Shown here in pieces: positions 1 to 7,737 of a DNA stretch of 21,527 bases. The position numbers and the translations under genes were made by a program. The stretch is from an uncultured Oscillospiraceae bacterium (lineage in GTDB: Bacteria; Bacillota; Clostridia; Oscillospirales; Oscillospiraceae), in contig CAUBIP010000023.1 in the NCBI GenBank assembly GCA_958436045.1, positions 1 to 21,527 of the forward strand. Direction: 5' to 3'. The notes under the pieces were generated by a model. That model was not told where the DNA came from, did no database searches, and worked only from the letters and a program-made list of their open reading frames with translations. Position 1 is the stretch's first letter, and every line of letters begins with the position of its first letter.

Positions 1-24
1 TCCGTAGGGTCAAAATACATATAA

Positions 25-53
25 ATTATAGCATCCCTTGCCGGAAAAATCAA
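25..53 (-). promoter_or_regulatory. Putative sigma-A promoter, leftward out of window
   Basis: Read on the minus strand there is a -35 TTGATT (48-53), a 17-base spacer and a -10 TATAAT (25-30) preceded by TG, an extended -10. It would drive a gene lying left of the window, divergent from the protease gene. No coding sequence of that gene is visible here, so the assignment rests on the promoter match alone. Confidence 0.5.
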
Positions 54-109
54 TAGAAAAAATACGCGGGGTGTCATGTGGGAAATGGAGATATTTGGGA
101 GCTTGCAAA

Positions 110-138
110 TTGACTTTCCTAGCTCGGTGTGTTATCTT
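110..138 (+). promoter_or_regulatory. Putative sigma-A promoter of the S8 protease gene
   Basis: TTGACT (110-115) is followed after 17 bases by TATCTT (133-138), with the AT-rich stretch TATTATAGAT just after. The predicted transcript would start near 145 and leave a leader of about 110 bases before the TTG start at 257. The -10 is imperfect, so another AT-rich hexamer in 138-147 could be the one used. Confidence 0.4.
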
Positions 139-256
139 ATTATAGATAAACGCATCTGAGATCGTGGGCGCAGGGCGCTTTTGGAGTAGGGGCGTTGGGC
201 AGTGTGAGCTGCGATCATTTGCTGGACGGAAGGCTGCAGGAATTGGGGGAAATACT

Positions 257-3200
257 TTGAAGAAAAAGAAGAGACAGGGGCTCCGCGGTGTGCTGAGCCT
301 GTGCCTGGCAGCGGCGATGCTGTTTGGCGCGGCGCCGCATGTTGCCGCGGCGGATGGTTGGTCTGTGCTGGAGCAGCAGCTCGATGCGCAGCTGGCCCAG
401 GATAACGATACGAATTACAACGGCTACTTGGTCAAGATCAAGGACGGCATCTCGAAAAAGCGGGCGGCGTCGCTGGAAAAGAAGGCGGCGGAAGAAGGCG
501 TTCAGCCGCTGGAGACGGACGGCAGCGTCTACCTCGCTGAAACGCTGGACGATGCCAAGGCGCTGGGCGACAGCGCGGCCATCGAGTACATTGAACCGAA
601 CTATCTGATGCGGATGACCGACCGGGTCTCCAACCCCGGCGAGTCGGACAACGGCCGCCATCTGGCGCTGATGCAGGTGGAGGACGCCTGGAAATACGGC
701 ATCACCGGCACGGATATTGATACGGATTATGATATGGGCGGCGACGGCAACCCGATGGACCAGATCGTCGTGGCGGTCATCGACTCCGGCCTGGACCCGG
801 ACCATGAGGATATCGACTACAGCCACGTCCTGGCAGGGCACGACTTTGTCTACAACGGGGAGAACACCCGGGACGTCATGGGCCACGGCACGTTTGTCAC
901 CGGCCAGATCGCGGCGGTCCGCGGCAATGAGACGGGCATCGCCGGGATCGCGGACCAGGTCTATGTCATGCCCCTGCGCGTGTTCATCGCCGAGACGACG
1001 GAGACGAGCATCATCGTCAACGCCATCAACTACGCCTGCCAGCAGCGGGAGGATTTTGACAAGACGAACGGCAAAGAGGGCGCGAATATCAGCGTTATCA
1101 ATATGAGCTTGGGTGGCGAGGACGGCACCACGACGATGGAAAACGCTGTAAAGCGCGCCATCGATGCGGGGATCATCGTAATCGTCGCCGCCGGTAACGA
1201 TGGCGACACGAGAGCCAGCTATCCGGCTCAGTACGCCATCGGCATCGGCTCCACGGACCGCACCGGTACCTATTCTTATTACACACAGATCCTCTCTAAG
1301 GGCAACGGCGCGGGCTATGAGAACAAGGTCTGGGTCAGCGCGCCCGGCGAGAACTATACGAGCCTGTGGTACGACGGCGGCTATTATTACGGCTCCGGCA
1401 CCAGCTTCTCTGCACCGGAGGTTAGCGCGCTGGCTGCGATCAGCGTGAGCCTGCAGAATGACCTGACGTCCTGCTACGCCGGGACAGACAGTGCTGCTGC
1501 CATCACGACGAACCACGGCGCCTTCCGGCAGCTGCTGAAGGAGACGGCCCAGGAAAAGCACGCCACGGCCCGCTCGGATATCAATGGGCAGGATATTTAC
1601 TACGGCTGGGGCATTGTCAGCTTCTCCAATATGATCGAGCGGCTGACGAATCTCTCCAAGAACGCCGGGCAGGCGGCGCAGCTGCAGATCTCGGCGCAGA
1701 ATGCCGCCGGGACGGTGCTGACGGCGGAGCAGAACGCCCTGACGGTGCATCTGTACCAGGACGATACCGAGATCCTGCCGCAGAACGGCAGCTATGCCGT
1801 GACCATCGGCCAGAGCTACCGCTATGAGCTGATGGCGAACAAGTACAGCAAGCTGACGGGAACCTTTACCCCGGTGCGTGCCAGCCACAAGCTGGTCCTG
1901 ACGCTAGACGGCGCGGATTATAAAACGGTGTTCCAGGTTGTGGATACGGCGGGTGAGCAGGTAGAAGACGCCCGCATCAGCGTGACATCGGCCAGCGGCA
2001 AGAGCCTGGATAAGCAGACAGACGGCAGCTTCCTGACGAAAAACGGCAAATATAGCTATACCGTCACGGCGGACAACTACTTTAAAGAGACGGGCGAATT
2101 TACCGTCGATGACGCGACGAACGACTACGCAGAGGGAAAGAACCCGGTGCAGGTCGTCATGCGCGGGATGCGCGATGTGTGCAGTGTTAGCTTCAATGTG
2201 ACGGCGACGGACCTTACCCCGAATGCGACCGTGACGGTACGCGACACCAGAGGCAAGAGCGTGACGGCCTATAAAAAGGGCGTCTGGGCGCTGGACCCCG
2301 GCGAATACAGCTACACGGTTACCTCGACGCTTTACAAGTCCCTGCAGGGGAGCTTCACGGTGACGGAGCAGGAGCGCGGGCAGAGCAAGGTCATCTCTGC
2401 CAAGATGACGGACCGGCTCTATATGGTTCTGCTGGATGTGCAGCCTGCGGTGTTGCTGGAAAGCGGCGATGCGACGATCACGCTGAAAAATGAGCAGGGC
2501 GAGACCATTGCCCCCAGCGAGGGGATGCCTGGCGAATACCGCCTGACGAAGGGCTATTACTACTACGAAGTCGCGGCGGAGGGCTACCAGACAGCCCGCG
2601 GCGCGTTCACCATTCCGCGGACGAGCTCCTATATCGACATCCGACTGCAGGCAGGTGCAGCGGCGCCGTGTGAGCACGACTTCACGGTCGAGACCCTTCG
2701 AAAGGCGACGTGTGAGGCAGCTGGTTTGGCCCGGTATACCTGCAATTTGTGCGGCCTGCGCTACCAGGACGAGACCAAGGCGCTGGGGCATGATGCGGTA
2801 GAGGATGCGGCCGTCAAGGCAGGCTGCGAGACAGCGGGCCTGACCGCCGGCAGCCACTGCGACCGCTGCGGCAAGGTCCTGCAGGCGCAGGAGACGATCC
2901 CGGCTACGGGCCACAGCTGGGACGACGGCGTGGTCGTCACCCCGGCAACGGTACGGACCGACGGCCAGATGCGCTATACCTGCACGGCCTGCGGCGCAGA
3001 GCGGATGGAGGTCATCCCGGCCACGGATGCGCCATCCTTTGCCGATGTGCCGGAGAGCGCCTGGTTCTACGAGGCAGTGAGCTACGTTGCCGCGCAGCAG
3101 CTGATGGTCGGCATGACGGAGACGACCTTCGCCCCGCAGCTGACGCTGGACCGCTCTATGATGGCGGCAATCTTCTACCGGCTGGCGGGCTCCCCCAAAG

Positions 3201-3574
3201 TGACGGGCGCGGCCAGCTTCCAGGATGTTCCGGCGGACGATTGGTTTACCAAGTCTGTCGCCTGGGCGGAGCAGAATGGCATCATCGCCGGTTACGGCAA
3301 CGGCAAGTTCGGCCCGAAGGACTCGATCACGAGAGAGCAAATGGCATCCCTGTTCTACCGCTATGCCGCTTACCAGAAAGAGGACACGGCAGTGGAAGGC
3401 AGCCTGGACGGCTTCCACGATGCGGACCAGATCTCGGCTTGGGCTGCGGACGCGGTGCGCTGGGCCGTTGCCAGGGGCGTGATCTCCGGCGATACCAGCG
3501 GAAACTTCCGCCCGGCAGGGACGGCGACCCGTGCGGAGGTCGCATCCGTCCTGATGCGCTATCTGCGCAAATAA
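257..3574 (+). CDS. Secreted subtilisin-like (S8) serine protease with SLH cell-surface anchor
   Basis: Predicted 1105-residue exported endopeptidase. I chose the TTG at 257 because GGGGGA lies six bases upstream and translation then opens with a normal signal peptide (LKKKKRQGLRG, a hydrophobic core, then AAADG). A GTG at 164 is in frame but has no ribosome site and would bury the signal peptide. Residues about 50-120 resemble an I9-type inhibitory propeptide ending IEYIEPNYL. The S8 catalytic set is intact: Asp176 in VIDSG, His210 in GHGT, oxyanion Asn314 in AAGND, Ser383 in GTSFSAP. The catalytic domain is followed by four beta-rich repeats of about 80 residues (495-800), three Cys-pair repeats (805-924) and three SLH modules starting near residues 928, 988 and 1053, which should bind secondary cell-wall polymer. 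It is monocistronic, with its own promoter and terminator. The catalytic family is certain; the substrate is unknown. Confidence 0.93.
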   Translation: MKKKKRQGLRGVLSLCLAAAMLFGAAPHVAAADGWSVLEQQLDAQLAQDNDTNYNGYLVKIKDGISKKRAASLEKKAAEEGVQPLETDGSVYLAETLDDAKALGDSAAIEYIEPNYLMRMTDRVSNPGESDNGRHLALMQVEDAWKYGITGTDIDTDYDMGGDGNPMDQIVVAVIDSGLDPDHEDIDYSHVLAGHDFVYNGENTRDVMGHGTFVTGQIAAVRGNETGIAGIADQVYVMPLRVFIAETTETSIIVNAINYACQQREDFDKTNGKEGANISVINMSLGGEDGTTTMENAVKRAIDAGIIVIVAAGNDGDTRASYPAQYAIGIGSTDRTGTYSYYTQILSKGNGAGYENKVWVSAPGENYTSLWYDGGYYYGSGTSFSAPEVSALAAISVSLQNDLTSCYAGTDSAAAITTNHGAFRQLLKETAQEKHATARSDINGQDIYYGWGIVSFSNMIERLTNLSKNAGQAAQLQISAQNAAGTVLTAEQNALTVHLYQDDTEILPQNGSYAVTIGQSYRYELMANKYSKLTGTFTPVRASHKLVLTLDGADYKTVFQVVDTAGEQVEDARISVTSASGKSLDKQTDGSFLTKNGKYSYTVTADNYFKETGEFTVDDATNDYAEGKNPVQVVMRGMRDVCSVSFNVTATDLTPNATVTVRDTRGKSVTAYKKGVWALDPGEYSYTVTSTLYKSLQGSFTVTEQERGQSKVISAKMTDRLYMVLLDVQPAVLLESGDATITLKNEQGETIAPSEGMPGEYRLTKGYYYYEVAAEGYQTARGAFTIPRTSSYIDIRLQAGAAAPCEHDFTVETLRKATCEAAGLARYTCNLCGLRYQDETKALGHDAVEDAAVKAGCETAGLTAGSHCDRCGKVLQAQETIPATGHSWDDGVVVTPATVRTDGQMRYTCTACGAERMEVIPATDAPSFADVPESAWFYEAVSYVAAQQLMVGMTETTFAPQLTLDRSMMAAIFYRLAGSPKVTGAASFQDVPADDWFTKSVAWAEQNGIIAGYGNGKFGPKDSITREQMASLFYRYAAYQKEDTAVEGSLDGFHDADQISAWAADAVRWAVARGVISGDTSGNFRPAGTATRAEVASVLMRYLRK
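1739..2656 (+). repeat. Four tandem beta-rich repeats within the S8 protease
   Basis: Four units of about 78-85 residues share a closing pattern Y-x-Y-x-(V/L)-x-A/S-x-x-Y-x(4)-G-x-F-T. Examples are YRYELMANKY (from residue 521), YSYTVTADNY (599), YSYTVTSTLY (684) and YYYEVAAEGY (768). The look is that of carboxypeptidase-regulatory-like or PEGA-like beta sandwiches. They probably act as a stalk or bind carbohydrate or protein between the protease and the SLH anchor; that role is inferred. Confidence 0.7.
2669..3035 (+). repeat. Three Cys-pair (CxxC) repeats within the S8 protease
   Basis: Residues about 805-924 hold three copies of a unit of about 40 residues ending YTCNLCG, SHCDRCG and YTCTACG, each followed by a threonine/proline-rich link (ETKALGHD, ETIPATGHS, EVIPATD). 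The pattern resembles the extracellular CxxC repeats common in clostridial surface proteins. The paired Cys and nearby His could bind zinc or form disulfides; the sequence alone does not decide. A looser version occurs before the SLH modules of the large phosphatase protein (about 20370-20770). Confidence 0.7.
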
Positions 3575-3603
3575 GCAAGAAGCAAATACCTGCAAGACCC
3601 CAC

Positions 3604-3636
3604 CGGGGCGCTGTAATCTGCAGCGCCCCGGATTTT
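3604..3636 (+). terminator. Rho-independent terminator of the S8 protease gene
   Basis: A perfect 10-base stem, CGGGGCGCTG (3604-3613) with CAGCGCCCCG (3621-3630), encloses a 7-base loop and is followed by GATTTTA. It starts 29 bases after the stop codon of the protease gene. Confidence 0.8.
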
Positions 3637-3697
3637 ATGCTTTCTAGGGCAATTGTGCGCAAAAGGACGCGGGCGTCCCGCAGGGTGGGGGAGGCGT

Positions 3698-3737
3698 AAA
3701 AAAGCGGGAGCTGGCGCAGCAACGTGCCAGCTCCCGC
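3698..3737 (-). terminator. Rho-independent terminator of the minus-strand ABC transporter unit
   Basis: A perfect 12-base stem, GCGGGAGCTGGC (3704-3715) with GCCAGCTCCCGC (3726-3737), runs on the minus strand directly into six T residues (complement of 3698-3703). It lies 30 bases beyond the stop of the leftward ABC gene and faces the protease terminator, as expected between convergent units. Confidence 0.88.
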
Positions 3738-3767
3738 AGGGGGGAGAGGATGCGGTTGGAAAAGCGA

Positions 3768-6700
3768 TTACTCGGTCCGCAGGGCGACGACGGGGTCTTT
3801 CTTTGCGGCGCTGCGGGAGGGGATCATCCCGGCGAGCAGCGTCAGCAGGATGCTGATGACCACCAGCGCCAGTGCCACAGGAACCGGCAGATACGCCCGC
3901 AGATTGACGATCCCGGTCACGTGGTGAAGGATCAGATTGATGGGGATGCAGAGCAGATATGTGATAAACACGCCCAGCGCCCCGGCGGCAAAGCCGATGA
4001 GGACTGTCTCCGCCGTGAACATGCTGGAGACATTTTTCTTCGATGCGCCGATGGAGCGCAGGATGCCGATTTCCTTTGTCCGCTCTTGCACGGAGATCAG
4101 GGTGATGACGCCGATCATGATGGACGAGACGATGAGCGAGACAGCGACAAACGCGATGAGCACATAGGTGATGGCGTTGATGATTGTCGTGATGGAGGAC
4201 ATCATCAGGCCGACATAGTCGGTGTAGGAGATCTTCTCCAGGTCGTCCACCGCGTCGTTATACGCGGCGATGGCGTCCTCAATCTGTTCTTTCGCGTCAA
4301 AGGAGGCGGCGTAGAGGCTGATGGAGGCCGGGTCGTCCAGATCGACGTAGCCCAGCTTTTCCAGGTTGGCTTCATAGGTGGAATCGGAAAATTCCAGGAC
4401 CTGGTCGTAATACTGGGCACACTGGGCTGTCGTATAACCCAGCAGCGCGGCCTGGAGCGCCGCGGCCTTTTGCTGCTGGCTCAGCCCGGCCAGCTGCTGT
4501 TGGACCTGGGCGGCGTATTGGGCCGTCGTCTGCTCCTGGATGATCTGGGTGAAGAGCTGCTGCATCTCGTCGTCCGACATGGCGGCGATGTATTGTTGCA
4601 GCTGCTCGGGATCGACATTCATCTGCTGGGTCAGCGCCTGGGAGAGCATCGCCTCCTGGGCGGCCCGGTCCATGCCGCCCAGAGCCTGGGCGACGGCGTT
4701 ATCCAGCAGCTCCTGGCTGGGGATGCTCTGGATCTTCAAATAGACCTCCGCCTGCTGGGCCTCCGTCAGGGCGGCGATGTAATCGCGGAAGGCGGTCTCC
4801 TTTTCCGCGTCGGACAGGCTGCCGGTGTTTTCCCGGAAGGGAAGACCGGTGAAGATATCCCGCTGCGGGGCCTCCAGCTGCGCTTCCAGCGCCGGGGCGC
4901 CGCTGGTGTGGTCGATGAGATATTCCGTCAGCGCGGCGGTGTAGCCGATGGAGCCGGTGAGCATGGTGGAGACGGCGTCCTCACTGGGGCGGATGATGCC
5001 GGTGACCTTGAGGGACAAGCCGTTGTCATAGAGGTATTTCATCCCGGCTTGGGTCGTGCGCAGGTCGGTATACAGGCCAGTGGCGGTGTCGTAGCTGTAG
5101 CAGTCGGCGGGGAAGACGGTGCGGAAGTCCATGTCGCAGATCTCTTGGTAGCTCCAGTGCTCGCTGGTGGGCGCGACCTGCTCTTTATCCAGCGCTGCCT
5201 GGGCCATGGCGTCGACCTCCTCCTTGGCCTTCAGGCCCAGGGCGTAGAGCGTCATGTCGTCCAGCTCGTTGTTCTCGTCCAGCACCAGGACAATCTCGTT
5301 ATACGCCGTGGGCCAGCTGCCGTAGACCAGGTCATATTGCCCCTTGAGAAGTGGATTGATCAGCGCGCCATCGTCCCCGGCCAGCATCTGCTGCCACAGG
5401 ACGGCGGAGGTACCGCCGAAGGACATGCTGCTCATGGCGGACGAGCCCATAAAGCCGTATTCCTCACTGAGGTTCAGCATCGAGGAGATATCCATGCCGA
5501 AGTACTCCACCAGCAGCTCCTGCAAAAGCTGCTGGGTGTCGGACTGGATGATCGTCCCGTCTACGTTTTGGGTGTAGACGAGGAAATCGCTGTTGTAGGT
5601 GTATTGGACACCGCTGACGGCCTCCTGCAGTGGGCTGCCGTCCTTGGCGCGCTCGGCTTCCAGGTAGGTTTTGAATGCGGCCAGATCGTTTTCCGATGTC
5701 CGATCGGAGTTCAGGGCGTTGATGAGATCGTAAAACATCGTCTTTTGATAGACAGCGTCGTTGCCGTGGTCCGTATCACTCTTGGCTTGGCCCATGAAGA
5801 GCTTCAGCAGGGAGGTCATATCCATATGCTGGGCTTCCAGGGTCAGGGGATAGGACGAGAGAGTGTCCTCCTGCACCGCGTCAATATAAGAGGTCGTCCC
5901 CTGGGAGACGGCGAAAATCAGCGCGATGCCAATGATGCCGATGGAACCGGCAAAGGCGGTCAGCAAGGTGCGGCCCTTTTTGGTAAAGAGGTTTTTTAAA
6001 GAAAGGCCGAAGGCGGTTGCCAGGGACATGGACGGCTTCTTGCGCTTGCCCGCTTCCTGCCGGGCTGCGTCGTCTGCTGCGGCGGCCTGGCTGCGTTCTT
6101 CCGGCGACAGCGGCGCGCTGTCTCCGGTGACGCGCCCGTCCAGCATTTTGATGATGCGGGTGGAGTAGCGCTCGGCCAGCTCCGGGTTGTGGGTGACCAT
6201 GATGACGAGGCGGTCGCGGGAGATCTCCTTGAGGATCTCCATGACCTGGACGCTCGTCTCGGTATCCAGCGCGCCGGTGGGCTCGTCAGCTAAAATAATT
6301 TCCGGGTCGTTGACGATGGCCCGGGCGATGGCGACGCGCTGCATCTGGCCGCCAGAGAGCTCGCTGGGCTTTTTCCGCAGCTCGCTGCCCAGGCCGACCC
6401 GCTCCAGCGCTTCTTTCGCCCGGCGGCGGCGCTCCGCCTTGCCGACACCCGAGAGGGTCAGCGCCAGCTCGACATTTTGCAGCACGCTTTGGTGGCTGAT
6501 GAGGTTATAGCTCTGGAAGACAAAGCCGATGGCGTGGTTCCGGTAGGCGTCCCAATCCCGGTCGTGAAAATCCTTTGTGGAGCGGCCGCCAATCAGCAGA
6601 TCGCCGCTGGTGTATTGGTCCAGCCCACCGATAATATTCAGAAGCGTCGTCTTGCCGCAGCCCGACGGGCCCAGGATCGAGACAAATTCGCTCCCACGAA

Positions 6701-6782
6701 ATTCCAGGTCCAGCCCCTTGAGGGCGTGGACAGTGTTCTCGCCGGTCAGGTAATCCTTTGTGATATTGTGCAGTGCAAGCAT
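3768..6782 (-). CDS. MacB/FtsX-type ABC transporter, ATPase fused to permease, with very large outer domain
   Basis: A 1004-residue single-chain transporter half. The ATPase domain (1-220) has Walker A GPSGCGKTT (38-46), signature LSGGQ (142-146), Walker B IILADEP with Glu167, and switch His198. After a charged linker (220-265) come TM1 (about 272-295), an extracytoplasmic region of about 570 residues, then three C-terminal membrane segments (about 873-898, 924-948, 968-990) with the FtsX-family motif ERTKEIGILRSIGAS between the first two. This is the MacB/BceB mechanotransmission class, which moves peptides, lipids or antibiotics or drives an outside partner rather than importing nutrients; the substrate is unknown. 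MacB itself is about 650 residues, so the outer region is unusually long, and its second half is Gln/Ala-rich and looks helical. AGAAAGGA (6789-6796) precedes the ATG. It is the last gene of the GGDEF-DegV-ABC unit. Confidence 0.9.
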   Translation of the reverse strand: MLALHNITKDYLTGENTVHALKGLDLEFRGSEFVSILGPSGCGKTTLLNIIGGLDQYTSGDLLIGGRSTKDFHDRDWDAYRNHAIGFVFQSYNLISHQSVLQNVELALTLSGVGKAERRRRAKEALERVGLGSELRKKPSELSGGQMQRVAIARAIVNDPEIILADEPTGALDTETSVQVMEILKEISRDRLVIMVTHNPELAERYSTRIIKMLDGRVTGDSAPLSPEERSQAAAADDAARQEAGKRKKPSMSLATAFGLSLKNLFTKKGRTLLTAFAGSIGIIGIALIFAVSQGTTSYIDAVQEDTLSSYPLTLEAQHMDMTSLLKLFMGQAKSDTDHGNDAVYQKTMFYDLINALNSDRTSENDLAAFKTYLEAERAKDGSPLQEAVSGVQYTYNSDFLVYTQNVDGTIIQSDTQQLLQELLVEYFGMDISSMLNLSEEYGFMGSSAMSSMSFGGTSAVLWQQMLAGDDGALINPLLKGQYDLVYGSWPTAYNEIVLVLDENNELDDMTLYALGLKAKEEVDAMAQAALDKEQVAPTSEHWSYQEICDMDFRTVFPADCYSYDTATGLYTDLRTTQAGMKYLYDNGLSLKVTGIIRPSEDAVSTMLTGSIGYTAALTEYLIDHTSGAPALEAQLEAPQRDIFTGLPFRENTGSLSDAEKETAFRDYIAALTEAQQAEVYLKIQSIPSQELLDNAVAQALGGMDRAAQEAMLSQALTQQMNVDPEQLQQYIAAMSDDEMQQLFTQIIQEQTTAQYAAQVQQQLAGLSQQQKAAALQAALLGYTTAQCAQYYDQVLEFSDSTYEANLEKLGYVDLDDPASISLYAASFDAKEQIEDAIAAYNDAVDDLEKISYTDYVGLMMSSITTIINAITYVLIAFVAVSLIVSSIMIGVITLISVQERTKEIGILRSIGASKKNVSSMFTAETVLIGFAAGALGVFITYLLCIPINLILHHVTGIVNLRAYLPVPVALALVVISILLTLLAGMIPSRSAAKKDPVVALRTE

Positions 6783-6805
6783 AGCGATTCCTTTCTGTAG
6801 GGTGC

Positions 6806-6840
6806 GGCGCGGCAGACTGCCCCCGCAGCCATACCGCGCC
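6806..6840 (-). other. Intergenic hairpin between degV-like and ABC genes
   Basis: Outer arms GGCGCGG (6806-6812) and CCGCGCC (6834-6840) enclose a second short stem, CTGC/GCAG, in the 89-base gap of the leftward unit. No T run follows on the minus strand, so it is not a standard terminator. An mRNA-stability or processing element that uncouples ABC expression from the upstream genes is possible. Confidence 0.35.
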
Positions 6841-6871
6841 TATGTGTGTTCTAAATCAAAAGCGCTGGGGT

Positions 6872-7723
6872 TCAGCCTTCCTTGCGCAGGAAGAGAACGC
6901 CCAGGCAATTGGGCCCGCAGTGACTGGAGACGGTACAGCCGGCCTTCGTCTCCAAAATTTCTGTAAATGGCTGCAGCTCCCGAATCAGGGCGACGACCTT
7001 GTCGACGATCTCCTGGGGGACATAGGAGTGGGTGATAAAGATCCGCTTTGTCTCGATATCCTCCCGCCCCTGCAGGCGGCCGCGGACATAATCCAGGATG
7101 GATTTTTCCATCTTGCCCCGGTACTTTTTCCCGACCTGCATCTTGCCGCCCGTGACATCGATCTCCGGCCGCAGGGAGAGCAGATTTGCCCCCAGGGCGA
7201 CGACGCTGGAGCAGCGGCCGCCCTTTTTCAGGTATTCCAGGGTCTGCAGGACGAAGCTGGTGTCCACCCGGCTCTGCAGCTTGGTAAGCTCCGCCGCGAT
7301 GGCTTCCGCATCCATGCCCTGCTGGGCCATCTCCGCTGCGCAGAGGGCTAGATGGCCGGAGCCGGTGGAGAGATTGCGGCTGTCGACGGGATAGACGTTG
7401 CCCAGCTCCCGGGCTGCCAGGCAGGCGTTCTGGTAGCAGATAGAAAAATCGCTGGAGATATTGATGTGAATGATCGCATAGCCCGCGTCGAGATAGGGCT
7501 TGAAGAAATCCGTATACTCGCCCATGGAAATGGCCGAGGTCTTCGGCAGAACGCCGGTTTTGTCCACAAAGGAGAAGATCTCCTGCGCTGTGACGTCGAC
7601 GCCGTCGTGATGGAAGTCGTCACCCAGGGTGACACCCAGGGGGATTGCGGAAATATCGTACTTTTCATAGAGCTCCGGAGAGAGATCGCAGGTGGAGTCG
7701 CAGGTGATTTTGATTTTTTGCAT
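6872..7723 (-). CDS. DegV family protein (fatty-acid binding)
   Basis: A 283-residue cytoplasmic protein covering the full DegV fold. The family binds a fatty acid; in Gram-positive bacteria relatives (FakB) present fatty acids to a kinase that makes acyl-phosphate for phospholipid synthesis. Family marks seen: start KITCDSTCDL, the loop KTSAIS (61-66) corresponding to the ligand-contacting Thr-Ser region, LKKGGRC in the middle, and C-terminal SSHCGPNCLGVLF. AAAGAGG (about 7731-7737) precedes the ATG and abuts the stop codon of the upstream GGDEF gene, with a 14-base gap between the two, so they are almost surely cotranscribed. No fakA-like kinase gene is in the window. The family is clear; a specific role in lipid uptake or membrane composition is inference. 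Confidence 0.93.
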   Translation of the reverse strand: MQKIKITCDSTCDLSPELYEKYDISAIPLGVTLGDDFHHDGVDVTAQEIFSFVDKTGVLPKTSAISMGEYTDFFKPYLDAGYAIIHINISSDFSICYQNACLAARELGNVYPVDSRNLSTGSGHLALCAAEMAQQGMDAEAIAAELTKLQSRVDTSFVLQTLEYLKKGGRCSSVVALGANLLSLRPEIDVTGGKMQVGKKYRGKMEKSILDYVRGRLQGREDIETKRIFITHSYVPQEIVDKVVALIRELQPFTEILETKAGCTVSSHCGPNCLGVLFLRKEG

Positions 7724-7737
7724 AGATAGCCTCTTTC

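Noticed and set aside
164..256. Longer N-terminus for the protease from a GTG at 164
   Set aside because: No ribosome site precedes it and it would put 31 residues ahead of a clean signal peptide; the TTG at 257 has GGGGGA at good spacing.
215..3595. Two minus-strand frames of 557 and 563 codons opposite the protease
   Set aside because: Both are antisense shadows of a gene with a complete S8 catalytic triad and SLH modules; no start signals or family motifs.
3665..3678. Inverted repeat GGACGC/GCGTCC between the two convergent terminators
   Set aside because: Too short, with a loop of only 2-4 bases, and flanked by two much better terminators that explain the region.
3750..5999. Plus-strand open frame of 749 codons opposite the ABC transporter
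   Set aside because: Composition (Gly, Asp, Leu, Gln, His in short repeats) is that of an antisense shadow; the other strand has intact ABC and FtsX motifs.
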